DNA of 64,000 nucleotides from Gavia stellata (GCF_030936135.1 NC_082619.1:2979208-3043207), one strand, 5' to 3'. Positions 1 through 13,900 are shown, counted from the first letter of the stretch. Translations and numbers: made by a program. Notes: generated by a model not told the origin, from the sequence alone.

Positions 1-756
1 CACTCTGGGATGCAATAATTCAGATTATTTATATAGAGAGATCCCCTGCCCTTGCATGTCAGACAGAATGGTACTCAGAAGAGCCCTCTGTGTTTCAACC
101 AGAGGCTCTAGATAAAATATTGCTTGTGGTAGGGTGTCAAGTGTATCACAGCAGAATTGCTGGCAAAGTGGAAGGGCCAGCTTAGCAAGGCCTACAGTTC
201 TCTCTTCAGCTCACAGCTCTCCAAAATTGGTGGCCCCCCAGACAGTGGTAGAGAGACAATTCCCTTTTTTTCTTGGTCTTCCCCTGCCCTCCCCGTCCCC
301 CTGCTCACACATCCTGCCACTTTCACATTTATTTCTTTGTCTCTCCCTTTCTCTGAACCTCCCTTGTCTTTTCTGTTTAAGCTGTAGTGGCAGTAGTCAG
401 GTTGTGGGAGCCTCAATTTCCTATTCAGCGCATCATGGAGCAGTAATTTTCTGCACTTCCATAATTAGGGGAATTTTAAGCAAACTACCCTGTGGATGAT
501 TACAGCCGGATTCAATTTCTGCTGCTTTGATCACGAAAGGACGAAGATGCTGCTTGAATATTTGGTTATGTGCTCTGCCTAAAGAAGAACCTCACAGCAG
601 CTGCTTCCTTCCTGTCTTCTCTCTCCACCTCGCTCCTTTCAGCCCCCATCACCCCTCCCTACCAATTCAGAGACTGTCTTTCTGCCGCTTCTTTAGCTCA
701 AGTTGAAGTAAATGCCCCTTCCCGAAAGATGAAGCTCTATTAAAATCAGGTTCCCA

Positions 757-925
757 GCTAAGAGGCAGCATGATCTGATTGTTAGAGCAGGGCAAAAGGA
801 AAACATAGTCAGGGAATTTAATTTCCAGATGCGTGCCTCTGTTTCCTCATCTATAAAGTGACAGGGCCGAGGGACAGGGCACTAATTTGCTGTTCTGCTT
901 TGTAAAGGCTCCTATATGCAATGTT
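757..925 (+). mobile_element. MIR (CORE-SINE) relic
   Basis: Plus-strand match to the MIR family. It starts AGAGGCAGCATGATCTGATT then GTTAGAGCAGG, and continues through GCCTCTGTTTCCTCATCTAT then AAAGTGACAGGG. The last part is the MIR 'CCTCAGTTTCCTCATCTGTAAAATG' region. The element is transcriptionally dead. Such relics predate the bird-mammal split and are scarce in bird genomes. Confidence 0.62.
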
Positions 926-1578
926 CCAAGGGCAAAACGCAAGCCTGATTTCTTGGGTCTTCAAGATGGTTTGGGAAGCCCTATGACATCAAGGTGTCTT
1001 TGAAGTGATAATTGGTTCTTCCTGTTTTTATCAGCTTTAACACCCAGGAATAAACACGAGACCTTTTGCCATCACCTTTTTGCTTTAGCCACGCTTTAGC
1101 TGTCTCCCTGATCATCTACTTTACGCTCCAGGGCTGGGAATTCATGCACGAGAGAACGGTCCATTGCAGCATTTAATCATTTCTAGTTCCAGAGAGGGGG
1201 AAATGACAGAGCACGGCTGAAGTGGCTGAGGACACCCTGTGTGTTTCCTGAGCCTCCACGAATGTCTAGTGGGGGCTGCAGTGAGTGGGAAGGATGTAGG
1301 ACAGGAGACGTAGGGAGATGCATGTTAGGATTTAAGAAGACAGAACAGAGGAAAGGGGCTGGGACAATCAGTAGGAGAGTTGGACCACAGCAACTTCACT
1401 CCAGCTCGCATACACAGATTGTGGCAGGAGGTGCGCCAGACCTGCCACAGTCCTTCCCAGCACAGGGGAAGGTCAGACCTTACCTTCCACAGGTAGCTGC
1501 TCTCAATGGGAGATCACACTTAAGGAGGTTCTGCCTTCCTGTTCCCAAATGTGAGCATGATGGGCTGTCAGCTCCGGT

Positions 1579-1742
1579 ATATTAATAGACTATTAATGCT
1601 TCCAAGTTTCCTGAGCCACGTGTATGGGTTTTCCACAGGTTAATTAGGCCATATTTCAGGATAATTACAGCTGTATATTTCTACACTAATTAAGTGGCTT
1701 TAAAACATACCCACAATGTGGCTCAGTGAATCATAATTAAAC
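1579..1742. promoter_or_regulatory. Candidate enhancer: clustered TAATTA cores
   Basis: Within 165 bases there are ATTAATAG, TATTAATG, TTAATTAGG, GATAATTAC, CTAATTAAG and CATAATTAAAC, i.e. six homeodomain-type cores, plus an E-box CCACGTG-like site (GAGCCACGTG). The density is far above the flanking sequence. Function is inferred. Confidence 0.32.
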
Positions 1743-3273
1743 TTCCTCTGCCTCCTGCTATACACCATGGAACTAATACCCATAAAAGACCCAAACGCTG
1801 CTCCTTGCCAGCAGCAAATTAGAGCTCACAAAAATAATCTTATGGAATGTATCTTTTTTATAGAATCATGTACAAATTAATTCAAAATGAATGTTACATG
1901 AGTCATCTAAATGCTTCAGCTTCACTTTATTTATATTTATCCTCCCACGTGAACTGTCACCTGGTGGGGACGGTGGGGAACCAGGGTGAGGGGAGAGTGG
2001 CTCATTCACGCAACATTTGCCGACAGCGATGTGCTTTGCTTTTTTGCTCCCTTCAGGCTGGGGAAGGTTTAAGGTCCATGGGAAAATTGATGGTGAAGTC
2101 TGCACTTGTTTCTTCCACTTCCATGAAAGTCTTCATGCCGAAGCAAAGCACAGGCTGCGGTTACGTGCTGGTGGGTAAAGGAGCCTGGTCCTGGCTGTGG
2201 GCAGGCTGGCTGTTACTGCCCCTCTGCTAGAGGTCAGTGATCCTGCAGCTCGGCAGGTGAAGCGGGTTGTACGGGGCAGCCAGAGTTTGCCTGGCCAGCA
2301 TCAGCCCGAGGCAGAGAAGGAGTGCTGTGGCATGTCCGAGAAATGAGTGACCAGGGACGCAGGCAGCCCCTGTGGCACTGGCCTGTGGCAGGTGTGACCA
2401 GTTTGGTCCTCTCCGTGGGCCATGACCTCCTCCAGCGTGGAGAGCATCTTCAGTTTGGTTACTGTTTGTCCTCATGAATACCAGTGGGTCTGGTTGCCCT
2501 GATGGCGAAGAACCTCCTTCTGCTTTCTGGCCTGACTGTAGCCACAAATATTTTTCTCTGTTTGCCCTCCTTTGTTACTGTTTAGCTGGAGGACTGAAGG
2601 TCCCTCCTCCTTTTTCCGCTGCTGTTTTTAGACACAGATATCAGATGCTCTTTCAGCCTCCACTTTTGTTAGACAAAAATGCCAGCCCCTTCTCTGCAAG
2701 GTTTGTCATTCCCTAAACGATCCCAGTAATCCCTTCTCCGTACCGGTTTCTTTTATGTTTCTCAAGACATGATCTATCCCTTTCTTTGTGCCTTGTCTCA
2801 AGGTACTGTCACCGCCTCCTGCCTACTGGAAAGCTGCTGTTGAGCCATTCTAGTCCTTTCACGGGCTGCTTGTAGGCACAGTATCCTGACATTTGGCTGG
2901 GGGCTCCCAGACTCTCCTGCAATACAAATAACAATCGTACTCTTCTCCCTTACATCAGATTTTTCCATTTCCAGTGGAACTTTGTCACCCTTGAGCAAAT
3001 TTAAGCTGTCATATATATTCAACCCCCCTGCCCTCTGCCCCTTTCTGGATTTGTGAATGTTGCTCAGCAGTTTAAAAGGGACTGGAAAACTGGGATTAGA
3101 TATAGGGAAATGTCTTGGCCAGTGGATTTTAGACAGTATCTGTTTGCATTTTTCAACTGATTTACTCCGGTTGTACTTAACATGCCTTTGATGTGAGCTT
3201 GCAGCAAACATTCTAGTGGACGAATTAATGATTAGATGGTGCAGCGATGGGTGCTCTTGAAATAAAATTATAC

Positions 3274-3305
3274 AGATAGAGAGATAGATAGATAGATAGA
3301 TAGAT
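3274..3305 (+). repeat. (GATA)n microsatellite
   Basis: Imperfect then perfect tandem GATA/GAGA units over 32 bases. It probably varies in length between individuals. Confidence 0.85.
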
Positions 3306-3999
3306 CAGTCTGACTGAGATAAGTGAATTTTAAGCAATGTTATAGCACATTAATGGAAATCAAATGTGGTATTCACCCTGGAAACTCATTGCGAGGGTTG
3401 AGTTCAGCTACTCAGGAGACAGACACAATGCCATGTGAGCAGCATAGCCAATCCAAAACAGCTCTCATTTCGAGTCCTGAATTTCTGCAACTAATCCCTG
3501 CTGCAAAGCAAAGCAAATTCAAAACTTCCACTAGGACCAGGGTTTCACACCCAGAGTCCCTCTGCCATTTTTATGAGTAACCTCACCTAATGAATAGATT
3601 CTGGGAGAGACATCTTCATGCAGAGAGCTTGCAGGCAGGAATGGAAGCCAAACTTGCAGGATTATTGATGAATTATTCAGCCATCTCTGCCTGTAACACT
3701 GACATGTGAGTCAGGAGCTTAATGCCCTGAGGCACCACATTCATTGTGGGAGTATGAATCCTGGAGTGCTGGTTTATAATCAACATATTGCATAAATGCC
3801 TCTTACTTGTGCAAATCAATTTTCTCTAGGTCTCAGGCCTTGATCTCAAGTACCTCTTGCTTGGGAACAAAAAAATTAAGTTTTGGGTGGGGCTCATTCC
3901 CTATGACTCATGTCAAAAGTTCATATTGAGCAAGGGGGGCAGAAAAACTGCTTGGTTCATTACTTATTTATTTGTAATGAATGGGAGAGGAAAAAATGC

Positions 4000-4225
4000 A
4001 ACAAGACAATTCAGGTGAGGTATAAGGAAAAGCTTTCAAAGTATGAGAGGATTGAAGCATGGGAACAAGTTATCCATTGAATCTCCTCCCTCAGAGGCTT
4101 ATAAAGGTGGGCTTAGCCAGCATCTGGTAAGGACGTTTTGGATATGTATGATTCTGCTTCAGTGAAAGAGGGAGGGATGCAACGTTCTCCTGAGGTCCCT
4201 CCCAGCTGTACATGTCTAAGACAGA
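4000..4225 (+). mobile_element. Ancient CR1/L2-like LINE 3' relic
   Basis: A diverged copy of the end of a CR1/L2-type element. It reads GGGAACAAGTTATCC, CTCCCTCAGAGGCTTATAAA, and ends CCTGAGGTCCCTCCCAGCTG, like the CR1-clade end '...GGTCCCTTCCAAC'. It is heavily mutated and non-coding; identification rests on a few short matches. Confidence 0.42.
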
Positions 4226-5978
4226 AAGGAAGAAAATTAAATTACGGGTCGGCTGAGATAGTCGCCAGTTGTGATGAAGATGTTTCAGAAACATCACTGA
4301 GCGTGGGAGACGTTAGGCTTGGCAATATGCAGATTCCCCAGGATGGATGAAACCTGCCTTAATTCAAGCCACAGACGCGTTGTCCTGCAACAATCATGAG
4401 TGCTGAAGGCGGCTTTCTTTTCAAAAGGCCTGTAAGCAGCAAGGAGAGAAGAGGAGGGCGTTCAGCAGATCTTGGAAGGCTTCCACCTCTCTTCTGTCCT
4501 ATTCCCTGGAGTCCAAGTTGCAGGTCCAGCAATAGCATAAGGGGCTACTGCTCCCATCAGCCAAACGTAAATCTGCCCCAAGCCTTGCCCCAAAGCCTCC
4601 AGGAATTACAATAGCAGTGTCTTAAAAAAACCCACGGAAATTGCGTCACTGTTAAACATGCAAGTGAGGATTTTTAAAGCTGTTTAAAAGATTTGGGTGC
4701 CCTGCTCCAGTTCAGAAGGAAGGGAGTCAACCTTCCCCTCTGCCTGCCCACCCAGATTCCTGGACAACGCTTGCCACATGCCATTAACCCGTCTTTCATG
4801 TTGCGCTCCCCAGGGGGCTATTTTTCTGGCTCTGGAGGAGACAACAGGCTGTATTTTGATGCAACCTGCTAAGTGCCCTGCAACACTTAGACTGGAAGGC
4901 ACTGTATAAAATGTCAACCATTATCATTAATCGCTCCTCTATGTTTCTGCTGACTTTTATGTGGCAGGCACTGCAGTCTATAACAAGCTACTGTCACTGT
5001 AAAAATATTCCTGTACATTTGTGGCTGAGCTGGAGGGCAGACCAGGAGAAGGGGAATAAGCATTTGCAGCTGCTGAGAGGGGCGAAGGGGGCTGATGTTT
5101 TGCAGGGGTTGGAAGAGGTATGGGGGAGAGGCAAGGCTGGATGCAGCTTCAGCAGGGCTGGGGCTGCACCAGGCAGTGCTTCCAGCAGGAGTTAGTTTGC
5201 TGCAATAACTCCATCCCTGAGTGCAAACACAGGAGGGTTAGCTCTCTGAATACAAATGGACTTCGTTGCTGTGTGGATGGCCTGAGAAAAATCAGTCACA
5301 TCTTTTCCTGCAGTTGGACAGCAATAGTATACCTGTGGTGACTTCCAGGAAAATTCTGGATTGGGGCGTGTAGCCGGCTGTTGGGTGCTTGATTTTGAGG
5401 ACTGAAGGAATGCTGCCCCAGGGAAGGAGAGAGCAGGGTTGAGGAGGACTCCCATTCTAGGGGACTCACAGGACAGGAGAGGCCTGTTGGTGCAGAGCGG
5501 TGGTGCTGGGGGTGCATCGAGATTGGACCGAAGGAGCTAGAGAAAAGGAGAGTGCAATGGGGGTGCAACGGCCCTTCGCTGTGGAGGATCCCTGCTAGGC
5601 AGGGCTGAGAGTCTGGGCTGCAATAGAGTGTACCCCCAGGACACACCACAGAAGAGCTCTTCAGGGTGTAGGTGAGCTCAACAAATGGAAATTGAGTATG
5701 TCCAAGTCAGAAGAGAATCTAACAACTACATCTGCTTTCAGAGACACCCCTTCCTGGCAGAGAGCTCCTCTGGGTTGGAGGGCATGGGACTGTGGCTTGG
5801 CTACACCACTGAAGTTCAGCTGTGCTCCCATCTCCTCCTGCCTCTCCTCTTGCTGAAATGGGGCATGATCCCCCAAACAAGCCACAGCCACTAGTTTTTG
5901 TCTTGCCAATAGAGCTGGTAACAGATTAAACAAGAGAGCAGAGGATTCGTTCTAGAAGAAATGCTGTCACCTCGGGCA

Positions 5979-6415
5979 GTTTTAATAAACCGATAATCAA
6001 ATAAAGAACAGGCTACAATAAATTAACATCTTTTACCAGGAGCCAGGCAAGACTGTCCTTTTAAAGCCATTGTCAGTGTTGTAACCAGTGAGAAGAAGGA
6101 GGGAGGGGGGAAGAAGGACCAGTCGAGGGGAAAAGCAGAGGGGGGAAAAAAAAGCATTTAACCCCGCTTGTTAGACATGCGAATCCCGCGTCTAATTTCC
6201 AACGGCCTTACACCATGTGTGAGCACTGATAAGGCCCTGTGTGAAATTGACAGCTCGGTCTGAGGCGTCTATCTGCCATAAACCATTTCTTTATTGCACA
6301 GATAAAGGAGCAAGGCTGGCTGAGCATGACTGTGCGATTAAACTTTCCATCTGAGGAAGGAGAGGTGAAGAAAGAAACACATTCCTATTAAGGCCGCTAT
6401 TAGTTAATGAGCAAG
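5979..6415. promoter_or_regulatory. Candidate conserved non-coding element
   Basis: A block whose composition differs from its flanks. It carries GATAA cores (CCGATAATCAAAT, CTGATAAGG, CAGATAAAGG), a TAATTT site, and a run of CpGs (GCGAATCCCGCG, CAACGG, CTCGG, GGCGTC) that have escaped decay. A G-rich purine stretch splits it at about 6100-6150. It has no coding signature. An enhancer role is inferred from composition only. Confidence 0.33.
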
Positions 6416-9179
6416 CGTATGTGTGTGTGATGATACAGTATTTGCACACACAGAGACCCACCTGGTCCCAGGTTGTGAGAGCAGAATGGAGGTGGAAAGG
6501 CAGGACGGGCAGCGGAGAGAGTAGGGGCAGTGTGAGCATCGTGCAACACAGGTGGGCTTGGAGATGTGTGCAAGAAACTGAGTGTGAGCAGCAGGTAAAC
6601 AGGGAGCAGTCCAGGTGCAAACCATGTTTTGGCACAGTCAGCTGCGTTTGTGAGCACAGGCGTGCGGCAATCCTAGAGGAGTGGAGCATGCAGCGGCTGG
6701 ATAACAGAGCAGCGCTGCTGCTGCCTGATGGAGCGGCAGTCTGAGCTCAGCTGTGAGGATTCTGTGCTTTGGGTACTGAAACTTTGACAGCTTTGCTGGG
6801 TAGTGTTACACTGCCTGGCGTGTTTCCTGACCGTGTTATCCCTGCACTTTTGATGCTGCTTTACATGCATCTCTATTCCTGGTGCACTCCCCAGCTAAGA
6901 TCACTGGTGATCAGCAGGGTGAGTACAAAGGGGAGAGATGTACAGCCCTCAGGCTCTTCCAGCTGTGGATTCCTCCTCTCCTTTCCGCAGCCAGGGAAGG
7001 TCCCATCTCAGTGCCTGGACAGTGACCTAACATGGCACTCCGTGGCAGGCAGAGGTGTGCCCCTGTCCTCACTGCTGGTGGAAGCCCATGTATTGGGGAT
7101 GAGGGAGTGAGTGGTCCGGAGGGCTTCGAAATACTTGGACTGGAGCAGGCCTGTTAAATCAGAGCAGATGGCCACATTAGCCCTGCAAAAGAGCAGCAAC
7201 TCTCCCTGTTCATCACTGGCCCCCCATCCAGTCTCAGCCTTCCAATTTTCTCTGCAAGCCTTTGACAGCTGCTCCCAGGGAAATTGCACTCGTGTTGTGA
7301 GCCGGGGTTAGAGAAACGTAGCCCTCACCTCCTTTTCATTACCAATAAGCACGCACTCCCTTTGTCTTCTAAAGCAATTTCATAGCCGGTGCACAAACAC
7401 GGAGCCATCAAAGGAGCCTTTCACTGGGCTGGCACGAGAGACAATGGGAAGCAGATACACCTTCATCAACAAAGAGGCGCATTTCCATTTTGATAACAAA
7501 TGTCTCTGGCTCCCTGTTGAACACCCGCATCTTGTTTTCCCTCTGTTGTCTCTCTCCTTCCCCAAGCCAGTGAGAGGAGTCTGCCAAGCAGAATGGTGCG
7601 TACAATAGCATTTCCCCCTTCCCTCCCATTGCCAGTTGTCGTGCTGACAGATCTGATAGGCCTGCGTGCATTGGTTTGCCTTTCGTTCAGAACAGGAGAG
7701 AGAGAGAAAAGCAGGCCTTATTTTCCTCCCTTCAGTGTTATCTTCCTCTTTCATGTTCTCATTACAATGCCACCATGGCGATAGAAAAGGAGAGACTGAG
7801 GACCTGCCTGTACCCTTCCCCCTGGGTGTGTGCATACGGACAAAATGTGGCTCCCGCAGAACTGGAGCATTCCCGGGCTTGCACCACGGCTAAGTGTGAC
7901 TCCCCAGGCTCGTTATTTTAACCGGCTGCCTGGATGCAAGTAGGGGAGGAACAAGAGGACTGCACAGACACAGGGCTGCCAACCAACTGACACGCGGCAA
8001 ACCCTGCATGGGCACGTACAGGGCTGCTGTCCTGTTAGGATTGGTGAACATGGCCCTAACCGTACAAAGACAAGCAGACAGCTATCATAATTAGAGGACC
8101 CCACCCATTTCTAAATTATTTACCTGTTTTACCTTCTCTATAAACTAATTATCTCAAGCAATTGCACAGCCATGTTGCAGAATATGAACAACACTGGTTC
8201 CTCTTGCTTATGCCAGACTGAAAAAGCAAGGCACTGAGTTTCTGTCCATCTCCCCATCCCGGCCTGATGCTGTCCCGTGGTTAAGATGTTTTCCATGCTG
8301 CCTGAGCAAGACCAGCATCTCGTGACTTGTCTGCACCTGAGACAAGGAGCCTGATCTTGTTAGGCATTGTGTTACAGAGGGAAATTAGCATAGACAGCCC
8401 TCCTGGTTCTGCTGCTGCCTCCCAGGCCTTGCAATATTCATGTCCCCACAGTCAGAGGAAATGTGAGCACGTTCCCCTGTGAGCAGCTCCCAGCTGGGGT
8501 CTCCTGACAGAGGAATACATCAGAGAGGGAATCAAAGCCAATGGGGACAGGGGGAGGCGAACTGGGAGAAATTCTGCTCTGAGCATTCAGACTCCAAAAC
8601 AACACTGCCTTCACGTTGTCATGGCTGTCGAACATCACAGCTGATCACTGGGGATCCTGGGAAAGGCAGGCGAGGAAATGAAGAGCTCCAGCTCTTTGTC
8701 TTGAGGGGCACTCTGTGACGGAGCACTAGCTGAGCACAGCGAGGCTGCGTTTGCTCCCTCCAGACTCTGCTGGGAGAGGATCCTGAAATGTGGTTGGAAA
8801 GATGATGTACTATGCAGGTTCCTCCCTTTACTGCTATCAAGTGGCAATCCAGAGAAGGGCTCCAGTGCCAGGAGCTGGCTAGAATGCTGCTTAGTCCATC
8901 TCCTTTGTCTCAGTCTCTGGTAACAAAATGCAAACGAGCAGTAGCAACTCCCTCTTGTGATGGTGAAGACCACATGCATGCACTTGCTGCTGGTCCTCAG
9001 GAGGTGGATGGGCTTTACTCCCCAGAGCTTGTCTTTATGGCCATTACCTTCTGTACCAACACCTGCTCTGGCAAAATTTCCAGCCTCAGAAGAGCAGTTG
9101 CCTTATCAGACTCATCCTGAGAGGATGAACACATGCCTTCTTTCATTGCAGTACCTCTTGGTGACATGACATGGTGCAG

Positions 9180-9370
9180 GGATTGAGAGAGAAGCAGGGG
9201 TGAAAGGGAAGATGATTTGGAAGAAAGAAAGAAAAAGAATGGGTGAAAGACAACCTAAGGAGAGGGACAGCGGAGTGTGAAGAGGATAAGGAAACACACA
9301 GGAGACCTTTTTAAAGATAGTAGGGAATGAAAGAGTGGAGAAGTGATGAAACAGAAAGGGAAAGAAGCAC
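9180..9370 (+). repeat. Purine-rich low-complexity tract
   Basis: About 190 bases dominated by G and A (GAAAGAAAGAAAAAGAATGG and similar) on the plus strand. No gene is evident. Confidence 0.55.
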
Positions 9371-10927
9371 TGCATACGATGGATTGTTCGTCAGGAATCC
9401 AAGATCAAAATGCCAACTAAATTAGAGTATTATAGGTCACTGAACAGAAATTGCACAATGGCTGAGACTCTAACAAAGGTTAAAACACGGAACAAAGACA
9501 AATAATGACACAATCCAGAGTCAGTGACCATAAACTCCAACAAAAAAAGGAGGGTGTTACGGAGATGATGGGAAAGCAGAAGAAATCATTGCTTGCAATC
9601 AGTGTTCAGTGGGTCAGATTGAAAATAAAATGTGCTTTTCAGAGCTAGAATCCTAGATGCAAATACAGATGCATGTTTGGCAATGTCTTTCAATAAAATT
9701 AATACACTTAAAACACTCAGTAGGAATGAGAAGCCAACATCAGCCTAGGGACAGACAGAAACATGTTTAAAATGTACAGTGTTGCATATGAATGTTAAAA
9801 TGAAGAAAGGAAACCCTGGTTTCTCTGAGCTGCTGAATACAGCTCTCTGGGAATTTTTCAGTGAAATCTTTGGTTGGAAAATAACAATTTAGCTAAATTG
9901 AAGCCCTTTGCATTGAAAAGGGCAGTTTTGCTAAACTTTTGGTTTTGAAAACATTTACAGAAAAGAATTTAAATGGTTGAAGCATACCAGTTTTAGCCTG
10001 GTTTTCTAAGGAAAGGGAGCTTATGAGATCACATCACATATGGTATGCGTGAAAAAAGGCAATTGCTTTTCTGTCCCCTCCTACAACTCTTGAACCCTTT
10101 GACAGGCTTCAACCAAATTTGACAAAAGGATAGTGGGCCTCAGTGTTATTAAACTCTACACAGGTTTGTCCAAGAGGGAGGTTATGTAGAAAAGATGCTG
10201 AGGAAGCAGCTGGGTTGTGACATTAAACACCAGCACCCATTTTCAGGGCTGATTACTCTGTTCTGATGAGGAATGAGCCTTGAGGTCGGTGGCCCAGGTA
10301 GTCCCCATTGCCTGGGGAAACACAGCCTGCCCCTGCTATGGTCCCTGGGGTCTCACACCATCCAATCTGGGCCCAGAGTCCCAGAAACCCTGACTCCCCG
10401 TAATCTTATACATAAACCATCTCTGCTCTCCCAGACAGGCTGTCCTCTAGGTGACTTTTGGGGTTGCTATGGCAGCAAAATTGATAACTCCCATCTAAAA
10501 AGGCAATTCAGTGTTGCACAGGGAGATCAACAACATCCATCATGCCTGTACCCCATAGGTGCTGGGGTGTATGACCACCACTACTTCAGCTGTATTTTTC
10601 AGAAGTCCTTGTAGCTGTATGCCATTAGTTGGGCCATCCTATGAAGAGAAAGCTGTAGCCCAGCATGTGGAAAGCGAGTGAAAGACATGCAGCATTCTTG
10701 CTTTGCCACAGATGTTTTACTTCACCTTAGATAAGTCTCAGTAGAGGGTGGCTATGACCACGGCTGCTGCTTGTCACATGCTCAGTAGTGCACTGCTCTT
10801 CAGGGGGATGCTTTGTGTCCTGCGTGCAGTGATAGATGCTCCTTCAGCTTCATATCTTGTTCTGCTGTGAGTCTGAGATAGCGAAAACTTTGCCAGATTT
10901 CTTTAGGGCACTCTCTTTTTAATACCT

Positions 10928-10959
10928 CAGATCTGCCCAGCAGATCTGCCCAGCAGCCA
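10928..10959 (+). repeat. Short tandem duplication
   Basis: The 14-15-base unit CAGATCTGCCCAGCA occurs twice in direct succession. It lies in intergenic sequence. Confidence 0.6.
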
Positions 10960-13900
10960 ATGAGGTTGTATAAATAGAAGGAATCTAGGGATGCAAAGAT
11001 GGAAAGGCAGGCCATGTGGTCTGTGACATAAACCCAGTTTGTTATCTCTCTCTCCAGACTGAGGGCAGAGCTGGGAGTAATTCATCCTGCAGCTGTCTTC
11101 CAGCAGCTGGTTTCAGACCTGAACCTGACAACTCTCCCTGCAGATGCAGGGCCAGAGAGTTTGTCTCTAAGGCTGTTCATTTTCCTTGGCCCTTTCCACA
11201 GACACTGGATTTGGCATGGTGCATTCAGGAGGCAAAGGTATGAACTCCTTGGTCCCTAGACAGACCAAAAGAGGAGGCAGACCCTGCACACTGGCTCCAT
11301 GGAGGGCAGCTGCAGCTCACAGTAGCTCAGCAGGGCACACAGCAGCTATACTGACTGGGAAGAAAAGAAAAGGAGTGAGGAGAGACACATGGCAAAGCTT
11401 AGAGCACAGTCTGGATATAAAACCTCCTGGCTGCAAGAAATTCAGGTGACAACAGCATGTGGAAGACCCCTTCACTGGTCTAGACATTTCTAGGGTCACC
11501 ATATCTCACCCTTTTTCGACACAATCGTGCCTCTGCAAAATAATGTTAAAAGCAAACACGGCTCCTCTCACCTCCAAAATCCCAGGCAAAAAGACAATGA
11601 TGAGATCCAGCTGCTTGTACTACAGCACTTAATAAATGTTGACATTTTTACAGAGAGAACTGTCTAAGTATTTTATTGGTGTTAATAGGATCTACACAGG
11701 ATTAACAGGATCCCAAAAATTGTTCTCTCACCATGCAAGTAAAGGCATATTTGCTCTTTCCTCTTATTTTGGACTTGATTATAACTCCCCTTCCCTTTAA
11801 TGCTGAGACAATGGAGCAGGGAGGGGATTAGCCCCCTCCAGCTCCCCAGAGCTTGGGAGCCACTTTACACCTCTTAGCCCCCTCCCTGGCAGCAGAGGCA
11901 TGCTGCCCTGTTCTGTTGCCAAAGCAGTCGCTGTGCTGCTCAGCAATGCTTTCCCTCGTTTTCCCTTTTGACCTGCCTTATTTTTAGCTGCTTCTCATAG
12001 CTCTCTGAGCTGCATATTTCTTCAGCTTTGATTGTAGTGGCTGAGGTAGCAATAGCAAGTGCAATTTTCAAGCTACGTTTCATGAACGTTTAGAATAAAA
12101 CCCCCTGCATTAGCCTGAGCAGGCTCCATAGCGTTCACAAAGCAACTGCTTATCGTGCTGCTTATCATGCACGCATACTGCACTCTGCCCTCTCTTCTCT
12201 CCCCTGCTTATAGGACTGACACCATTAGCTGGACTAGCCCAGAGCTCCTGTTTCCCACCCACATAGCCTGAAAACAAACCTCTTCCTCAGTGGCCCTCCA
12301 GAGTAAAAGAACAAATGCTTTGTACTTCAGCATCCCTCACCAGTGATGGAGATGAAGGCTCCTTCTCCCCTGTCCGAATCAGTAGGTCATCTTCCATCCC
12401 ACATGGGTACCACACACCAAGACCCTTGCCAGGTCCTGTGCTACCTGCCAGACTGTCCTTCTCCAGAGCCAGGGCAGTGTCTGTGACAAGCATCCAGTCA
12501 TTCCCCTGGAAGCCTGCGAGAAGGCAGCAGTCGGCTAAATCTAACTCAGCTCTGCCAGGTAGAGTACCTCCAGCCGAGGGCATGAGCTCTAAATCACCGC
12601 TTATACCTCCGAGTATTTTCCAGCCTGCACCTCAGCCCTCCTTCCTACCTCTCTCCATGGTGAAAGAACAAATAATCACGACAAGCCACAGGATGTTAAA
12701 GGAAGGATCTCATTCCCTCCCAGGACTCATCTGTGCAGATGCAGTCACCTTCCTCGCCATTAATCCCATGGAAGCTCTGCAAACTGCTGCTCCACAGCCC
12801 CAGCACTGGTAAGTCTCTCTCTCGCTCCCAGCTGTTTATTCCCTGGTTGGAGCAGCTGGGATTTGCAGCTCTATAAAAGTCTCTGAGCACCACTGGGGCC
12901 CCCAGGCACCCTCATGAATAACACTACTCATTATGGAAATTATCTGTCTGGGGAGGAGACCAGGCAGAGCCCCTGGGCTGCCATTGTTGTCTCTTGGCTG
13001 AGGGGACCTCATCTGTCTGGTGTCCCAGCCTAAAGCCTGTTGCCTTTACAACGGTTTTGTATGTAAAAGTTTCACCCAGCACACAGGGATGAAGGAGATT
13101 TTCCCCACAGCCTCTTGGCTTCTGTGCGAGCCCTGTCCCTCCCAACTCACTGCGTGCAAAGTCCCCAGGACTGTGTACCCAGACATAAGGGGGTAAATCC
13201 ATTCAGCAACAACATCAGTTATAGGAAATGGCAACTCCACCTTAGCGCTTTAGGGTCTCCCTGCCAACTGAGGCAACCCCAGGGAGTAGTCAATATGTGA
13301 GACCCAGGAAGCACTGTCAATACCCCTATTAATGGTGTGCTGAGGCACAGGGAGCTCATGTAAGCATGCAGATGGAGGAAATGATACAGACTGCAGTCCT
13401 TACCCTGACTAGCTACCTACAGCTGTGCACAATCTTGCTATCTTTCTTTGCCATCCACTGCCAGACCTGTCTTTCTATCCTGCTGTTCAGTGCACATCCA
13501 GTACAACTCGTGTCATGCTGTTCTCAGTGACTCAGTAAGCAGATATCTGGTAAATGGATAGAAAGCTCTTGTCTCCCTACATTACCCAGAGCCTGGGGAA
13601 AAGCTCTGGGAGAGCAGGTTCCAGCCCACTCGTGCTGATGCCTCCTCGCCTGGCCAGCCAACGTGCCGGCCACCGCACCAAGCTGAGTTCAGCAACCACA
13701 TATTCTCAAGTGGGTGAGCAGGGAAGGATTAAGCCAAGACCCTATCAAAGCTGGGGTCAGAGAAACAGTGAGGTCTGCACCTCATTAAGTGGAGTTAGGA
13801 AGTGTGACGGTGAGCTACAGGCTGCTGGACATTCATGTTCTGCAGAAGGAAAAGTCTTGAAAGTCCTGAAAGCAGAGGGAAAGAGAAGGGCTTTGTATTG

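Larger units (their letters stand above)
926..5950. other. Intergenic sequence, no gene recognised
   Basis: Apart from the TAATTA cluster, the GATA microsatellite and the LINE relic annotated separately, I see no exon with paired splice sites and no recognised protein. Open frames here are short and overlap on both strands. Confidence 0.5.

Noticed and set aside
4810..4940. SINE/L2-like tail (GGCACTGTATAAAATGTC...)
   Set aside because: Only the last 35 bases resemble a known repeat tail, which is too little to call.
12287..12812. Overlapping 165-codon plus and 98-codon minus open frames
   Set aside because: Stop-poor, C-rich sequence opens both strands. No homology recognised and no convincing splice sites.
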